A stretch of DNA of 64,000 nt from Limnohabitans curvus (lineage in GTDB: Bacteria; Pseudomonadota; Gammaproteobacteria; Burkholderiales; Burkholderiaceae_C): assembly GCF_003063475.1 (NCBI RefSeq), contig NZ_NESP01000001.1:1116001-1180000 (forward strand), read 5' to 3'. Positions 33,595 through 42,180 of this stretch are shown here, in pieces. Both the position numbers and the translations under genes were made by a program. Position 1 is the first letter of the stretch. Every line of letters begins with the position of its first letter. Under the pieces are notes generated by a model. The model made no database searches. It saw only the letters and a list, made by a program, of their open reading frames with translations, and was not told the origin of the DNA.

Positions 33595-34794
33595 TTACTT
33601 CTTCAAATCCGCTGCAGTGAGCGACTTTGTCACAGCATCTTCGTAGCGCACCACCGTCGTGCCGTTTTTCCACTTGGCCAAGTAGAAGTCAGCGACGCCC
33701 AAGCCTTCATGGTCGGTCTTGGAGAACGGCTTGTTGTAGGTCTTGATCACGCCTTCAACGTTGTTCACGTTTTCCAGCGCGGCAGCCACTTTCTCGCCGT
33801 CGGTGGTACCTGCTGCCTTCATGGCCGCAGCCAACAACATCACCGAGTCATAAGCCTGAGCCGAACAAGGGAACGTGGTCAACGTGGGGAAGTTCTTGCG
33901 CACGCGCTCACCCAAAGACTTGGTCTTGGCATTGGAATCTTCGGTCGTCGAAGCAGCCAAGATGAGGTGGTCGGCCATCTTTGGACCGGCCAAGCGAGGC
34001 AACAACGAGCTCAGGTTGCCCCAAGTGCCGAGCGTCGTAGGCAGGTAGTTGATTTTTTCCATGCTGCGCAACACGTTGGCCGCGCCGTCTGCAATGCCAT
34101 AGATGATCACAGTGTCTGCGCCAGCATCGCGAATTTTGGTCAACTGCGAGGTGATGTCTGTGTCCTTGGGGCCGTATTTTTCAACAGCCACAGGCTTGAC
34201 GCCATGCAATGCCAACACTTCGGTGGCGTCTTTGATACCACCTTGGCCATAACCCGTGGAGTCAGCCAAGATCGCGATCTTGTGACCCTTTGAGGCTTTC
34301 GCGGCATAAGCGGCCAACAAAGCCACTTGCTCGCGATCCACCATGGAGACGCGGAAGAGGTAGTTCTGTGCTTCTTTGGCGTAGCGCGTCGTGATCTCTG
34401 TCGAGGTCGCAATTGGCACCACCACAGGAATCTTCTTTTGTTGCGGCAGATGCAACCAAGCCAACGCGTTGCCCGAGTTGGCGGGGCCGACGATGGCTTG
34501 CACTTTCTCGTTGTCAATCAGTTCGGTGACGTTTTGAATGGCCTTGGGGGGCGTGCCGAGGTCATCACGCACCACACCCACCACCTTACGGCCAAGAATG
34601 CCGCCAGCCTTGTTCAAATCTTCAATCGCGGCTTCAAAACCCCAGCGTCCGGCAATGCCCAGCTCGGCAACGCCGCTGGCAGATTGGTCTGCTGTGTAGC
34701 CAATCTTGATCACATCTTGCGCATGTGCACTGATGGCACATACCGCCGTCAGGGCAATGGCCGCGGCCTTGGCTATCTTATGAATCATTCTCAT
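33595..34794 (-). CDS. livK: Periplasmic ABC substrate-binding protein, LivK type
   Basis: A 399-residue secreted binding protein. I place the start at 34794: MRMIHKIAKAAAIALTAVCA is a clean signal peptide ending AHA, and AGGAG sits 7 bases upstream. An upstream start would add an unlikely 34-residue leader. The mature protein begins DVIKIGYTADQSASG and has the two-lobed type I periplasmic binding fold, with DDLGTPPKAIQNVTELI and VPVVVPIATSTEITTRY. It captures the substrate for the Liv importer encoded downstream. The operator copy at 34876-34924 lies about 80 bases upstream, so this is the promoter-proximal gene of the liv-GMC-mvaA operon. Confidence 0.9.
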   Translation of the reverse strand: MRMIHKIAKAAAIALTAVCAISAHAQDVIKIGYTADQSASGVAELGIAGRWGFEAAIEDLNKAGGILGRKVVGVVRDDLGTPPKAIQNVTELIDNEKVQAIVGPANSGNALAWLHLPQQKKIPVVVPIATSTEITTRYAKEAQNYLFRVSMVDREQVALLAAYAAKASKGHKIAILADSTGYGQGGIKDATEVLALHGVKPVAVEKYGPKDTDITSQLTKIRDAGADTVIIYGIADGAANVLRSMEKINYLPTTLGTWGNLSSLLPRLAGPKMADHLILAASTTEDSNAKTKSLGERVRKNFPTLTTFPCSAQAYDSVMLLAAAMKAAGTTDGEKVAAALENVNNVEGVIKTYNKPFSKTDHEGLGVADFYLAKWKNGTTVVRYEDAVTKSLTAADLKK

Positions 34795-34875
34795 GTCTTG
34801 TCTCCTGGTTGACGTCACTGCTACTTGAACCGCACGCGCTCGCCACATAAGCGGCGTGAACACGTGTGCGTCACA

Positions 34876-34924
34876 CTTTATACAAACTGTACCCACCCAG
34901 AAAGGTACAGTTTGATAGAACAGT
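34876..34924. promoter_or_regulatory. Palindromic operator, copy 2 (upstream of livK)
   Basis: The arms CAAACTGTACC (34883-34893) and GGTACAGTTTG (34904-34914) carry the same extra AACAGT half-site (34919-34924) as the copy at 24566-24614. Only 5 of 49 positions differ, four of them in the spacer. On the minus strand TATAAA at the livK-proximal edge is a good -10 candidate. It lies about 82 bases before the livK ATG. Confidence 0.7.
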
Positions 34925-35260
34925 TAGGACGTGTCCCCAATGCGATGTCACGCACTTTGGGACTCCAAGAGGTCGGTGCCGTGCGCTTGACACGGTCAAC
35001 GAACGATCCAGAAAATAAAAAAGCCTCAGTGCGAACACTGAGGCTTTCTCGTTTTGGTGGTGGAGTATAGCAGACTGGCAAACACTCATCCCGCAGGAGT
35101 GAGGCGTACCGTCCTGAAATTGCCCCTCAATGAGGAATACGGGGTGCATCCAAGGATCTGCTCTAACCACCTCACTGGTTCGGGAAATTCCGGCCCAGTG
35201 CGTGTGTCGACTGCTTGCTCCAACCTAGTGGCGCTTACGTAGATCTGATTCTATCCCCAT
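34925..35260. other. Gene-free stretch at the catabolic-operon / metal-island boundary
   Basis: No convincing gene was found. It contains the strong hairpin at 35023-35044 and, on the minus strand, an isolated -10-like TATACT (35063-35068) just before it. A small CACTC/GAGTG repeat lies near 35085. This is where the GC-rich core gives way to the lower-GC metal island, but no integrase site, tRNA or insertion sequence is visible. Confidence 0.5.
35023..35044. terminator. Strong stem-loop, probable bidirectional terminator
   Basis: The perfect 9-bp stem GCCTCAGTG/CACTGAGGC has the 4-base loop CGAA. On the minus strand it is followed by TTTTTTATTTTC, and on the plus strand by TTTCTCGTTTT. It would end transcripts coming from the small zinc-finger/PIN genes at 35261-36698. 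Confidence 0.8.
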
Positions 35261-35479
35261 CTAGCGTTTCTTGCCGCCGCCAATGGCCCCGCCCGAAAAG
35301 GTGGCTGTGTGGTGCTGGTCGCGGACATCTCGAACTCGCTCGGTCGCCGAAACCATGTTGACCGAACGCGTGACCCGCCTCAGATCCACTGTTGAAGGAT
35401 CCGAACTTAATTTCTGCTCCAAGGCCTTTTTGAAGTCTGCTGCGCTAACGTCAGGATGGGCCTTCTTTGCATGCGCCAT
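35261..35479 (-). CDS. Small protein, remnant or downstream half of a zinc-finger-like gene
   Basis: A 72-residue open frame beginning MAHAKKAHPDVSAADFKKAL and ending in a basic GGGKKR tail. No Shine-Dalgarno precedes its ATG. The frame continues upstream, through a single TGA at 35483-35485, into MREYEVDVRCPLCNAQTRLN. Together the two halves would give a C-x2-C-x11-H-x4-H zinc-finger pattern (CPLC ... HAKKAH). It therefore looks like the rear part of a roughly 93-residue gene broken by a nonsense codon, or a product of reinitiation. Family not recognised. Confidence 0.5.
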   Translation of the reverse strand: MAHAKKAHPDVSAADFKKALEQKLSSDPSTVDLRRVTRSVNMVSATERVRDVRDQHHTATFSGGAIGGGKKR

Positions 35480-35482
35480 CAG

Positions 35483-35545
35483 TCAATTCAGCCGGGTCTG
35501 GGCGTTGCACAAGGGGCAACGAACGTCGACTTCATATTCACGCAT
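35483..35545 (-). pseudogene. Front half of the interrupted zinc-finger-like gene (20 codons)
   Basis: Reads MREYEVDVRCPLCNAQTRLN then TGA, in the same frame as the 72-residue frame at 35261-35479. Its ATG overlaps the stop of the PIN-domain gene (TATGCGTGA), which suggests translational coupling and supports the idea that one gene once started here. The CPLC pair is the front half of a zinc finger whose histidines lie after the stop. Confidence 0.5.
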
Positions 35546-36698
35546 ATGACTCCTCACCAAAGTCAGGATCAACCTCCCCGACCTCGACGTCATACTCACC
35601 GCCTGCCAGTTCAATTGATGGGTCTAATTCATCAACTGCGACATGCTCAAGATCGCCGCGCAAAGTGATGAACACATCCACTTCCATCTCATGATTGCGT
35701 GTGACTTCTAGAGAGCCAAAATTAAGCTCATCATGGTCGATCGTGTCATATACAAAGAATTCAACATTTACGTCCACAGAAACCTGAACTGTAGCCCTGA
35801 CCTCGATGATGCAAATGCTCGGGTCATGCTCCACCAACCATGTACCGATTCCAGTCAGGTCCACCGAGTGAGCGAGGTAGTGCGCTTGATCCACCTCTGC
35901 CTCAACACGGTGACAAAACCCGGTCCAGACATCATCTGCATTCCAATATGCACCGGCGACATGATTTTCAACTGCGGCTTGCACCAACGTAGAAAGACTG
36001 CTGGCGGTGTTTCTTAGCTCCGCGCTCACTTTCGTAGTCACGGCCGCCGCCACCGGATTGGTGGACTTGAACAGCGCAGCGAATTCATCCAAGGATTTCA
36101 CACAGTAGAGCCAATCACTGTGCTTGGCGAAATCTGCCCAACCGCCGTCCCTTGAGATCAAGATGCCTTGCTTTTGGGTTGCCTTGGCATGGTTTTCCAG
36201 TGTCAAGAGCGCGGCAGCATCGGGGAATTCGGACTTCTTTCTGGCTTCAAATGGTGCTGCTTCCTGGAAGTAGCGGTCAAATATCTGCCGCGCCAAATCT
36301 GGTCCAGCTATTGGTAGGACGCCCCCACCTAGGCTTGCCACAAAGGCCCTGAATTCTCTGGAAAAATTGCGCGCGGCAACAGATTCGGAATCAAGCGCTT
36401 TGATTTGCTCGCTGACTGGGTTGAAATTCACCCCTGATAGGCGTTGCAGTTTCGCAATTGCCGTATTCAAGTCTTTAGCGACCTTGGACACCGGCTCCAT
36501 CCGATGACTATGAACTTCCCGCTCAACGATCTCGGTTTGCTGAATGCTCAGCCAAGCTGGCCTCTGCAATGGCAACGCGCGTAAAGCACCGGCAGAAAAT
36601 TTGTACCCATGGTTATGAAGTACGTCCGTATCGATCGAAAAGAAACCAACGCTCTTATCTTCGAGTAATGCTTGCGCACTTGGCAATCCAATAGGCAT
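35538..36698 (-). CDS. PIN-like (DUF4935-type) putative ribonuclease
   Basis: A 386-residue protein started at 36698, where AAGGGAG precedes the ATG by 4 bases; an in-frame ATG six codons upstream has no such site. Residues 15-215 look like a PIN nuclease domain: SIDTDVLHNHGY (D23/D25), TEIVEREV (E56/E59), FPDAAALLTLENHAK (D160) and ILISRDGGWADF (D184), the spaced acidic residues that bind metal. The C-terminal 130 residues are strongly acidic and beta-rich in appearance. Such proteins are RNases, often toxins or stress effectors. It starts 34 bases after the copper sensor-kinase gene and may be cotranscribed with it. A small zinc-finger-like gene overlaps its end. Confidence 0.65.
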   Translation of the reverse strand: MPIGLPSAQALLEDKSVGFFSIDTDVLHNHGYKFSAGALRALPLQRPAWLSIQQTEIVEREVHSHRMEPVSKVAKDLNTAIAKLQRLSGVNFNPVSEQIKALDSESVAARNFSREFRAFVASLGGGVLPIAGPDLARQIFDRYFQEAAPFEARKKSEFPDAAALLTLENHAKATQKQGILISRDGGWADFAKHSDWLYCVKSLDEFAALFKSTNPVAAAVTTKVSAELRNTASSLSTLVQAAVENHVAGAYWNADDVWTGFCHRVEAEVDQAHYLAHSVDLTGIGTWLVEHDPSICIIEVRATVQVSVDVNVEFFVYDTIDHDELNFGSLEVTRNHEMEVDVFITLRGDLEHVAVDELDPSIELAGGEYDVEVGEVDPDFGEESYA

Positions 36699-36732
36699 AC
36701 AACTCCCTTCGGTCAACTATGAACAAATGAAG

Positions 36733-38127
36733 TCAACCGACTTCATTGATTGAATGTGGAAACTGCAGGGAAAATCGTGTTCTACCTTGATTAGATGTGA
36801 CCGTGGCTGTACCTCCATGGATTTCAGCGATAGCTTTCGTAATTGATAAGCCCAATCCGGCACCATCAGATTCTGGGTGAGACCGTGCCGGATCAGCCCG
36901 AAAGAAGCGATCAAACAAACGAGGAAGTACTTGTGGATCAATCTCTGAACCGGTGTTTTCAACCCGGACCTCTGTAACAGACCCCTTATCAACGACTGCC
37001 ACATCCACCTTCCCGTCTTCTGGAGTGTGTCGCAATGCATTCGAAAGTAAATTGCTAACAGCGCGGCGGAACATTAATCGGTCCCCAAGAATTTCACCAT
37101 CTCCATACGTCGTCAGCGAAATTCTCTTTTCCTCAGCTACTGCTTCGTAGAACTCACACAAGGACAGAATTTCGTGAGCTGCAGAAAATTTTTCTTTGTT
37201 TGGCAACTCAACACTGCGCTCTGTTTTCGCCAAAAAGAGCATGTCAGATACCATCCGACCCAAGCGCTGTAACTCTTCGGCGTTTGACGCCAAAATTTCA
37301 CGGTAAGTCGCTACATCGCGTTTAGTTGAAAGTGTTACCTGCGTTTGCGTGAGCAGGTTACTGATTGGAGTACGCAACTCATGAGCCAAATCTGAAGAAA
37401 ATTCGGACAAGCGCTGAAAATCACTCTGCAACCTATCTAACATTTGATTGAGCTCACGGGCCAAATCAGCCATCTCAATCGGGACTGCATCTACAGGCAT
37501 GCGCTCTTGCAGTTGTTGACCTGAGACGCCTGCGGCCCTGGTCTTCATGGCTCGCAGAGGTGCCAATCCTTGATGAGCTGCCACCCAGCCTAGAAAACCG
37601 CTTACAAGCGTTGCCATGACAGCGTAAATTGCTAAGCTTCGCTCCAATTCTTTCAAAAATTCCTGATGGTGCTCAGCATCAATCGCCAAGGAGACGTCGA
37701 AGTCCACATCCTGGATGTACTTGGCTTTCGCTTGAAATTCAATCGCATGAAATTCAGTTGCATTGTCCTTCCAAGTTTTTAACTCTCTCCCATCCTTCCC
37801 ATTCATAGATTGCCGAGAGCTTTCAGGAGGATTAAATCCCTCAGATTGAAATAATGTTTCACCGCTTGAGCTTCTAATTAAAGCCCAAAGTCCATGGTGG
37901 TGACTCAATGATTCACCAAGCCGCAAACGGGCATCATCCGATGAATTGGCATCTGAAAGAATGCCTTCAATTAGCTGCCTTTTGTCAGCCAACGCAACAC
38001 GATCAAGGTCCAGAAAGTGGCGATCTGCTGCAGTCATTAATATCCAACCGAGACCCAAAACAACAGTAGCAGCAACCAATGTAAAAAAAATGGTTAGACG
38101 GCTCGTCAGTGAAAAGCTTTTAAACAT
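36733..38127 (-). CDS. cusS: Heavy-metal sensor histidine kinase (CusS/CopS type)
   Basis: A 464-residue membrane kinase. Two membrane segments (about 10-32 and 165-185) flank a periplasmic sensor of roughly 130 residues. A HAMP linker follows, then the phosphorylated H249 in LAHELRTPISNLL. The N-box NLLSNALRHTPEDG and the G-box GAGLGLSITKAI near the end show an intact ATPase domain. Length and layout match CusS/CopS. It starts immediately after the stop of the response-regulator gene, so the two form one operon. It probably senses periplasmic Cu(I) or Ag(I) and switches on the adjacent plus-strand copper genes. Confidence 0.88.
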   Translation of the reverse strand: MFKSFSLTSRLTIFFTLVAATVVLGLGWILMTAADRHFLDLDRVALADKRQLIEGILSDANSSDDARLRLGESLSHHHGLWALIRSSSGETLFQSEGFNPPESSRQSMNGKDGRELKTWKDNATEFHAIEFQAKAKYIQDVDFDVSLAIDAEHHQEFLKELERSLAIYAVMATLVSGFLGWVAAHQGLAPLRAMKTRAAGVSGQQLQERMPVDAVPIEMADLARELNQMLDRLQSDFQRLSEFSSDLAHELRTPISNLLTQTQVTLSTKRDVATYREILASNAEELQRLGRMVSDMLFLAKTERSVELPNKEKFSAAHEILSLCEFYEAVAEEKRISLTTYGDGEILGDRLMFRRAVSNLLSNALRHTPEDGKVDVAVVDKGSVTEVRVENTGSEIDPQVLPRLFDRFFRADPARSHPESDGAGLGLSITKAIAEIHGGTATVTSNQGRTRFSLQFPHSINEVG

Positions 38128-38811
38128 CTAATGCGTCTCCGGCGCTTCAAGTACATAGCCCATTCCGCGTACTGTTTGAATCAGCTTGACTTCTTGCCCC
38201 TCATCGATCTTCACTCGCAAACGACGCATGGCTACTTCAATAACATTGGTGTCGCTGTCAAAGTTCATATCCCACACTTGTGATGCAATCAACGATCTCG
38301 GCAACACTTCCCCCTGTCTGCGCATCAGGAGTTCAAGCAGGCCGAACTCTTTTGCGGTTAAGTCAATTCGCTTTCCGGCACGAGAAACTCTCCGCCGTAG
38401 CAAATCTAATTCCAAATCAGCCACCCTCAAGGTCGTATTTTCAGTTCCACTTTTACCTCTGCGCAGAATGGTTCGGACTCGAGCCAACAACTCCGCAAAA
38501 GAGAAGGGTTTGACTAGATAGTCATCCGCCCCTAGCTCCAGCCCCTTGACTCTGTCCTCGACCTGATCTTTTGCGGTCAGGAACATGGCAGGCATGTTCA
38601 AGCCACGCTTACGAAGAGCCTCCAAGACCTGCCAGCCGTTGAGCCCTGGCAGCATCACATCCAGTATTACGAGCTCGAAGTCACCCTGCTCCGCCAAATG
38701 AAGACCATCGATTCCCGTTTGCGCCAGTTCCACTAAAAATCCGGCTTCGCGTAAGCCCTGCCTCAGATATTCGCCTGTTTTGGGTTCGTCCTCGACGATC
38801 AGAATTTTCAC
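38128..38811 (-). CDS. cusR: Heavy-metal response regulator (CusR/CopR type)
   Basis: A 227-residue OmpR-family regulator. The receiver domain has the acidic pocket VEDEP (6-10), phospho-acceptor D51 in [14 protein letters not shown], and the conserved lysine in [10 protein letters not shown]. The C-terminal winged helix includes [20 protein letters not shown] and [15 protein letters not shown], as in CusR/CopR. It is the first gene of the cusRS operon, divergent from the copper gene operon. An imperfect palindrome (38873-38890) in the shared gap is a likely binding site. Confidence 0.9.
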   Translation of the reverse strand: MKILIVEDEPKTGEYLRQGLREAGFLVELAQTGIDGLHLAEQGDFELVILDVMLPGLNGWQVLEALRKRGLNMPAMFLTAKDQVEDRVKGLELGADDYLVKPFSFAELLARVRTILRRGKSGTENTTLRVADLELDLLRRRVSRAGKRIDLTAKEFGLLELLMRRQGEVLPRSLIASQVWDMNFDSDTNVIEVAMRRLRVKIDEGQEVKLIQTVRGMGYVLEAPETH

Positions 38812-38872
38812 AACGGTCCTCCTTCAGTGCGCCAGTCTGTAGTGTGACAAGTTTTATGAAGCCTGACACGAA

Positions 38873-38890
38873 GATAACAAATATGTAATC
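38873..38890. promoter_or_regulatory. Putative CopR/CusR palindrome, copy 1
   Basis: GATAACA-AATA-TGTAATC, a 7-4-7 palindrome with one mismatch to GATTACA-N4-TGTAATC. It lies between the divergent cusR and the copper operon, 62 bases from the cusR start. The same pattern recurs at 49853-49870 before the cus efflux genes. Confidence 0.55.
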
Positions 38891-38965
38891 AGACAGACGC
38901 ATTGTTGTCAGGCGCTGCTCTTCAGAATCGCATCCTATCAATCAATGGATGACCAAGAGACACTC

Positions 38966-39292
38966 ATGCCACATCGAACATCACTGTTCAGCGTAATGCT
39001 TTCTGGTGCCCTGGCATTTCTGTCAGTTGCTGCAAGTGCCCAAGCAGTAGCGCCAACTCCGCCCTCGACATCAGAAAGCAGGTTGCCTACAAAGTTGCAG
39101 TACAAATCGGCAATTGGCGGCTATCAAGCCTATGCTGATCAAGAGGTTTTATCCTGGCGCGAGGCTAATGATCGAGTAGGACGCATAGGAGGTTGGCGTG
39201 CATACGCAAAAGAGATTTCCGCAGGTCAACCAGCCTCAGAAGCGCAAACTTCCCCAGACTCGCACGCAACTCATCATGGAGGCGAAAAATGA
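38966..39292 (+). CDS. Small periplasmic protein preceding the TolC-type gene
   Basis: A 108-residue protein with a signal peptide (start taken at 38966, MPHRTSLFSVMLSGALAFLS, cleaved near ASAQA). The mature part contains KLQYKSAIGGYQAYADQEVLSW and a short His-rich end (HATHHGGEK). The His end hints at metal binding. I do not recognise a named family; I have an impression that similar small proteins precede copper-efflux OMF genes elsewhere. The stop overlaps the next gene's start (ATGA), so the two are translationally coupled. Confidence 0.7.
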   Translation: MPHRTSLFSVMLSGALAFLSVAASAQAVAPTPPSTSESRLPTKLQYKSAIGGYQAYADQEVLSWREANDRVGRIGGWRAYAKEISAGQPASEAQTSPDSHATHHGGEK

Positions 39293-40725
39293 TGAAGCGT
39301 GTCACATACCTTTCACATATCAGGCTGCCACTGTCAATCATCGCAGTGGCAATATTGGCTGGTTGTGCGAGCGTCAGCTTCGAACAAAACGTTGGACGAG
39401 TCAATGAAGAAGTAGCGGGATTTGCCGAAGGTAAGCTGACACTGGCACGTACAAATGAGGAGCGCACTCAGCGTGCTCAGGCTGCCGCGACGCTACTGAA
39501 AGCGCCCGTGGGACAAAAGGAAGCCGTCCAGTTGGCTTTGGTAAACAGCCCTGCATTGCAAGGCCTACTGGCTCAAGGATGGGCCGAGTCGGCGGATGCT
39601 GCACAAAATGGGCGCATCTCCAACCCGGTATTCAGTTTTGAACGGCTCGTCGCTGGTGATGAACTGGAGCTGGGTAGAGCTCTTTCATTTGGTCTGCTCG
39701 ACATATTGACCTTACCTGCACGTAAAGGAATTGCAGAGCGTCGAATTGAGCAAGCGCAACTGCGTCTAACAAGTGAGGTTGTTGATCACGTCACACGAGT
39801 TCGACAGGCATGGGTTCGTGCCGTTGCTGCAAAACAGACTCTGAATTACGCGCATCAGGTATTTGAAAGTGCCGAGGCCAGCGCAGAGCTGGCTCGCCGC
39901 ATGCAATCTGTCGGCAACTTTAATCGTCTCAGTCGTGCTCGAGAGCAAGCTTTCTATGCAGATTCTGCGAGTCGCTTGGCAACTGCTCAGCACGTAACCA
40001 ACGCAACACGTGAAGAATTGATCAGGTTACTCGGCCTCGACGAGGCTCAAGCCGGACTGCTCCAGTTGCCAGAGCGATTACCCGACCTGCCAAAGCAAGC
40101 GCTTGATCCGGGCGAGATCGGAGCCACAGCTACCAAGACGCGCTTGGATATTCGATTGGCACAGGCGGCGCTTGATGGCGCTAGTCGAGCACAAGGATTG
40201 GGAAAGATTACGAGCGTCACAGACATCGAATTGACGGCTCGACGCAATACAAAAATCGACAATTCAACTGGCACCCGGTCAGATCCGAGAGGCTATGAAA
40301 TTGGTGTTCGCTTACCCATCTTTGATTGGGGTGGGATGCAACGAGATGCTTGGAATGCTCGAACATTGGCGGCAGCTAATCAACTAGAAGCAACGATACG
40401 GACAGCGGGCTCTAACCTGCGTGAAAGCTACTCTGCCTACCGGACAGCACACGAAATTGCGCGGCATCATCGAGAGGAAGTGATTCCAGTGCGCAAGGTG
40501 ATATCAGAAGAAAACCAACTGCGCTACAACGGAATGATCATCGGAATTTTCGAACTGATTGCCGACGCCCGAGATCAAGTCAATACCGTGATCGCCGCGA
40601 TCAACGCTGAACAGCAGTTCTGGCTGGCCGATGCTGCACTTCAAGCAGCATTGATTGGCCGCCCCACCAATACTTCACTGTCCGTCACAACCAGCACACC
40701 AAACGCTGGTGGCGCTGGCCATTGA
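39289..40725 (+). CDS. TolC-family outer-membrane lipoprotein
   Basis: A 478-residue outer-membrane factor. I use the ATG at 39289, preceded by GGAGG and overlapping the previous stop; the following ATG at 39292 is equally possible. The N-terminus is a lipoprotein signal with lipobox LAGC. The rest shows the two long alpha-helical hairpin repeats of the TolC/CusC group. It would form the outer-membrane duct of a metal efflux system, possibly with components encoded elsewhere, since a separate cusC lies at 50209. It is cotranscribed with the multicopper oxidase gene. Confidence 0.82.
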   Translation: MMKRVTYLSHIRLPLSIIAVAILAGCASVSFEQNVGRVNEEVAGFAEGKLTLARTNEERTQRAQAAATLLKAPVGQKEAVQLALVNSPALQGLLAQGWAESADAAQNGRISNPVFSFERLVAGDELELGRALSFGLLDILTLPARKGIAERRIEQAQLRLTSEVVDHVTRVRQAWVRAVAAKQTLNYAHQVFESAEASAELARRMQSVGNFNRLSRAREQAFYADSASRLATAQHVTNATREELIRLLGLDEAQAGLLQLPERLPDLPKQALDPGEIGATATKTRLDIRLAQAALDGASRAQGLGKITSVTDIELTARRNTKIDNSTGTRSDPRGYEIGVRLPIFDWGGMQRDAWNARTLAAANQLEATIRTAGSNLRESYSAYRTAHEIARHHREEVIPVRKVISEENQLRYNGMIIGIFELIADARDQVNTVIAAINAEQQFWLADAALQAALIGRPTNTSLSVTTSTPNAGGAGH

Positions 40726-40741
40726 TTCAAAGGACCACGCG

Positions 40742-42154
40742 ATGACATCTAGAAGAGAATTTTTCAAATATGCAGGTATTGCCGGTGGCGCGGTAGCAGC
40801 CACTGCTGTGAGTCGTGTAGCCATGGCAGCATTGCCGGAACCTGTTATTCAGTCATCTCCGCAAACCATGGCCCCCCTAGTGCCGAACAATGGTCAGCCC
40901 TACAACCCCGTCGTCACACTCAATGGCTGGACTTTGCCTTGGCGCATGAACCAAGGTGTCAAAGAGTTTCATCTGGTGGCGGAACCGGTAGTACGTGAAA
41001 TGGCTCCCGGTTTTAAGGCGCACTTGTGGGGCTACAACGGGCAGAGCCCCGGTCCCACCATCGAGGTTGTGGAAGGTGACAGGGTTCGGATCTTTGTAAC
41101 GAACAAGCTACCAGAACATACCAGCATCCACTGGCATGGCCAACGCTTGCCTAGCGGCATGGATGGGGTGGCTGGTCTGACACAGCCTGCCATTCAACCA
41201 GGCAAGACTTTTGTGTATGAGTTTGTGGCTCGACGGCCCGGTACTTTCATGTACCACCCACATGCAGATGAAATGACGCAAATGGCCATGGGGATGATGG
41301 GTTTCTGGGTAACGCATCCGAAATCTAAGCATCCAATGATTGACGAGGTTCAGCGCGACTTTTGCTTTCTTTTGAATGCCTTTGATATAGACCCAGGAAG
41401 CTATACGCCAAAAACAATGACGATGCTGGACTTCAACCTTTGGGCCTGGAATAGCCGCATCTTTCCGGGCATCGATACGCTCAACGTCAGATTGAACGAC
41501 AAAGTTCGAATCCGCGTGGGCAACTTGACGATGACGAATCATCCGATTCATGTACACGGCCATGAATTTACTGTAACTGGCACTGATGGTGGTCCAACGC
41601 CCAAAACCACCCGCTGGCCAGAGGTTACAACTGACATTGCGGTTGGCCAAATGCGACAGATTGAGTTTGTTGCAGATGAGGAAGGGGATTGGGCATTTCA
41701 CTGTCACAAGAGCCACCACACTATGAATGCCATGGGGCACGCAATGCCCAATCTGATCGGGGTTGATCATCGTGGAGTTGCGAAAAAAATCAACAAGCTA
41801 ATCCCAGACTACATGGTCATGGGAGAGCGTGGTATGGCTGACATGACTGAAATGGAAATGCCTATTCCAGACAACACCGCTCCAATGATGACGGGTGAAG
41901 GGCCATTTGGCTCGGTTGAAATGGGCGGCATGTTCAGTGTGTTGAAAGTACGCAAAGATCAAAAGCCAGGGAATTACAAAGATCCCGGGTGGTTTAAACA
42001 CCCAAAAGGTACGGTAGCACACGAATACACAGGTCCGCTGGCTGAGCCCGCTCGTTTTAAATCTGAAGGAGGTCAATCTATGCCGCGAGTGCAGAAATCT
42101 TCACCCGTCACAGAAGTTCAGATACGAAAACCCACGTCACACAACGGACATTGA
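40742..42154 (+). CDS. Multicopper oxidase (periplasmic copper tolerance)
   Basis: A 470-residue oxidase started at 40742. MTSRREFFKYAGIAGGAVAA is a twin-arginine (Tat) signal, so the folded enzyme is exported. All four copper ligand clusters are visible: HWHG (130-133), YHPHADEM (171-178), HPIHVHGHEF (267-276) and HCHKSHHTM (320-328), the last containing the type 1 Cys321. A Met-rich C-terminal stretch (MADMTEMEMPIP) may take up copper. Such enzymes oxidise Cu(I) to less toxic Cu(II). The cupredoxin gene follows 26 bases after its stop. Confidence 0.9.
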   Translation: MTSRREFFKYAGIAGGAVAATAVSRVAMAALPEPVIQSSPQTMAPLVPNNGQPYNPVVTLNGWTLPWRMNQGVKEFHLVAEPVVREMAPGFKAHLWGYNGQSPGPTIEVVEGDRVRIFVTNKLPEHTSIHWHGQRLPSGMDGVAGLTQPAIQPGKTFVYEFVARRPGTFMYHPHADEMTQMAMGMMGFWVTHPKSKHPMIDEVQRDFCFLLNAFDIDPGSYTPKTMTMLDFNLWAWNSRIFPGIDTLNVRLNDKVRIRVGNLTMTNHPIHVHGHEFTVTGTDGGPTPKTTRWPEVTTDIAVGQMRQIEFVADEEGDWAFHCHKSHHTMNAMGHAMPNLIGVDHRGVAKKINKLIPDYMVMGERGMADMTEMEMPIPDNTAPMMTGEGPFGSVEMGGMFSVLKVRKDQKPGNYKDPGWFKHPKGTVAHEYTGPLAEPARFKSEGGQSMPRVQKSSPVTEVQIRKPTSHNGH

Positions 42155-42180
42155 TCCATTTCCTTCAACTGGAGAAATTC

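Noticed and set aside
35045-35260. A tRNA or attachment site at the island border
   Set aside because: The sequence does not fold into a cloverleaf and no direct repeat was found near the other side.
35483-35485. TGA read as selenocysteine in the zinc-finger-like gene
   Set aside because: No SECIS-like stem-loop is apparent just after the codon and the expected residue there is not a cysteine ligand; a nonsense mutation or reinitiation is simpler.
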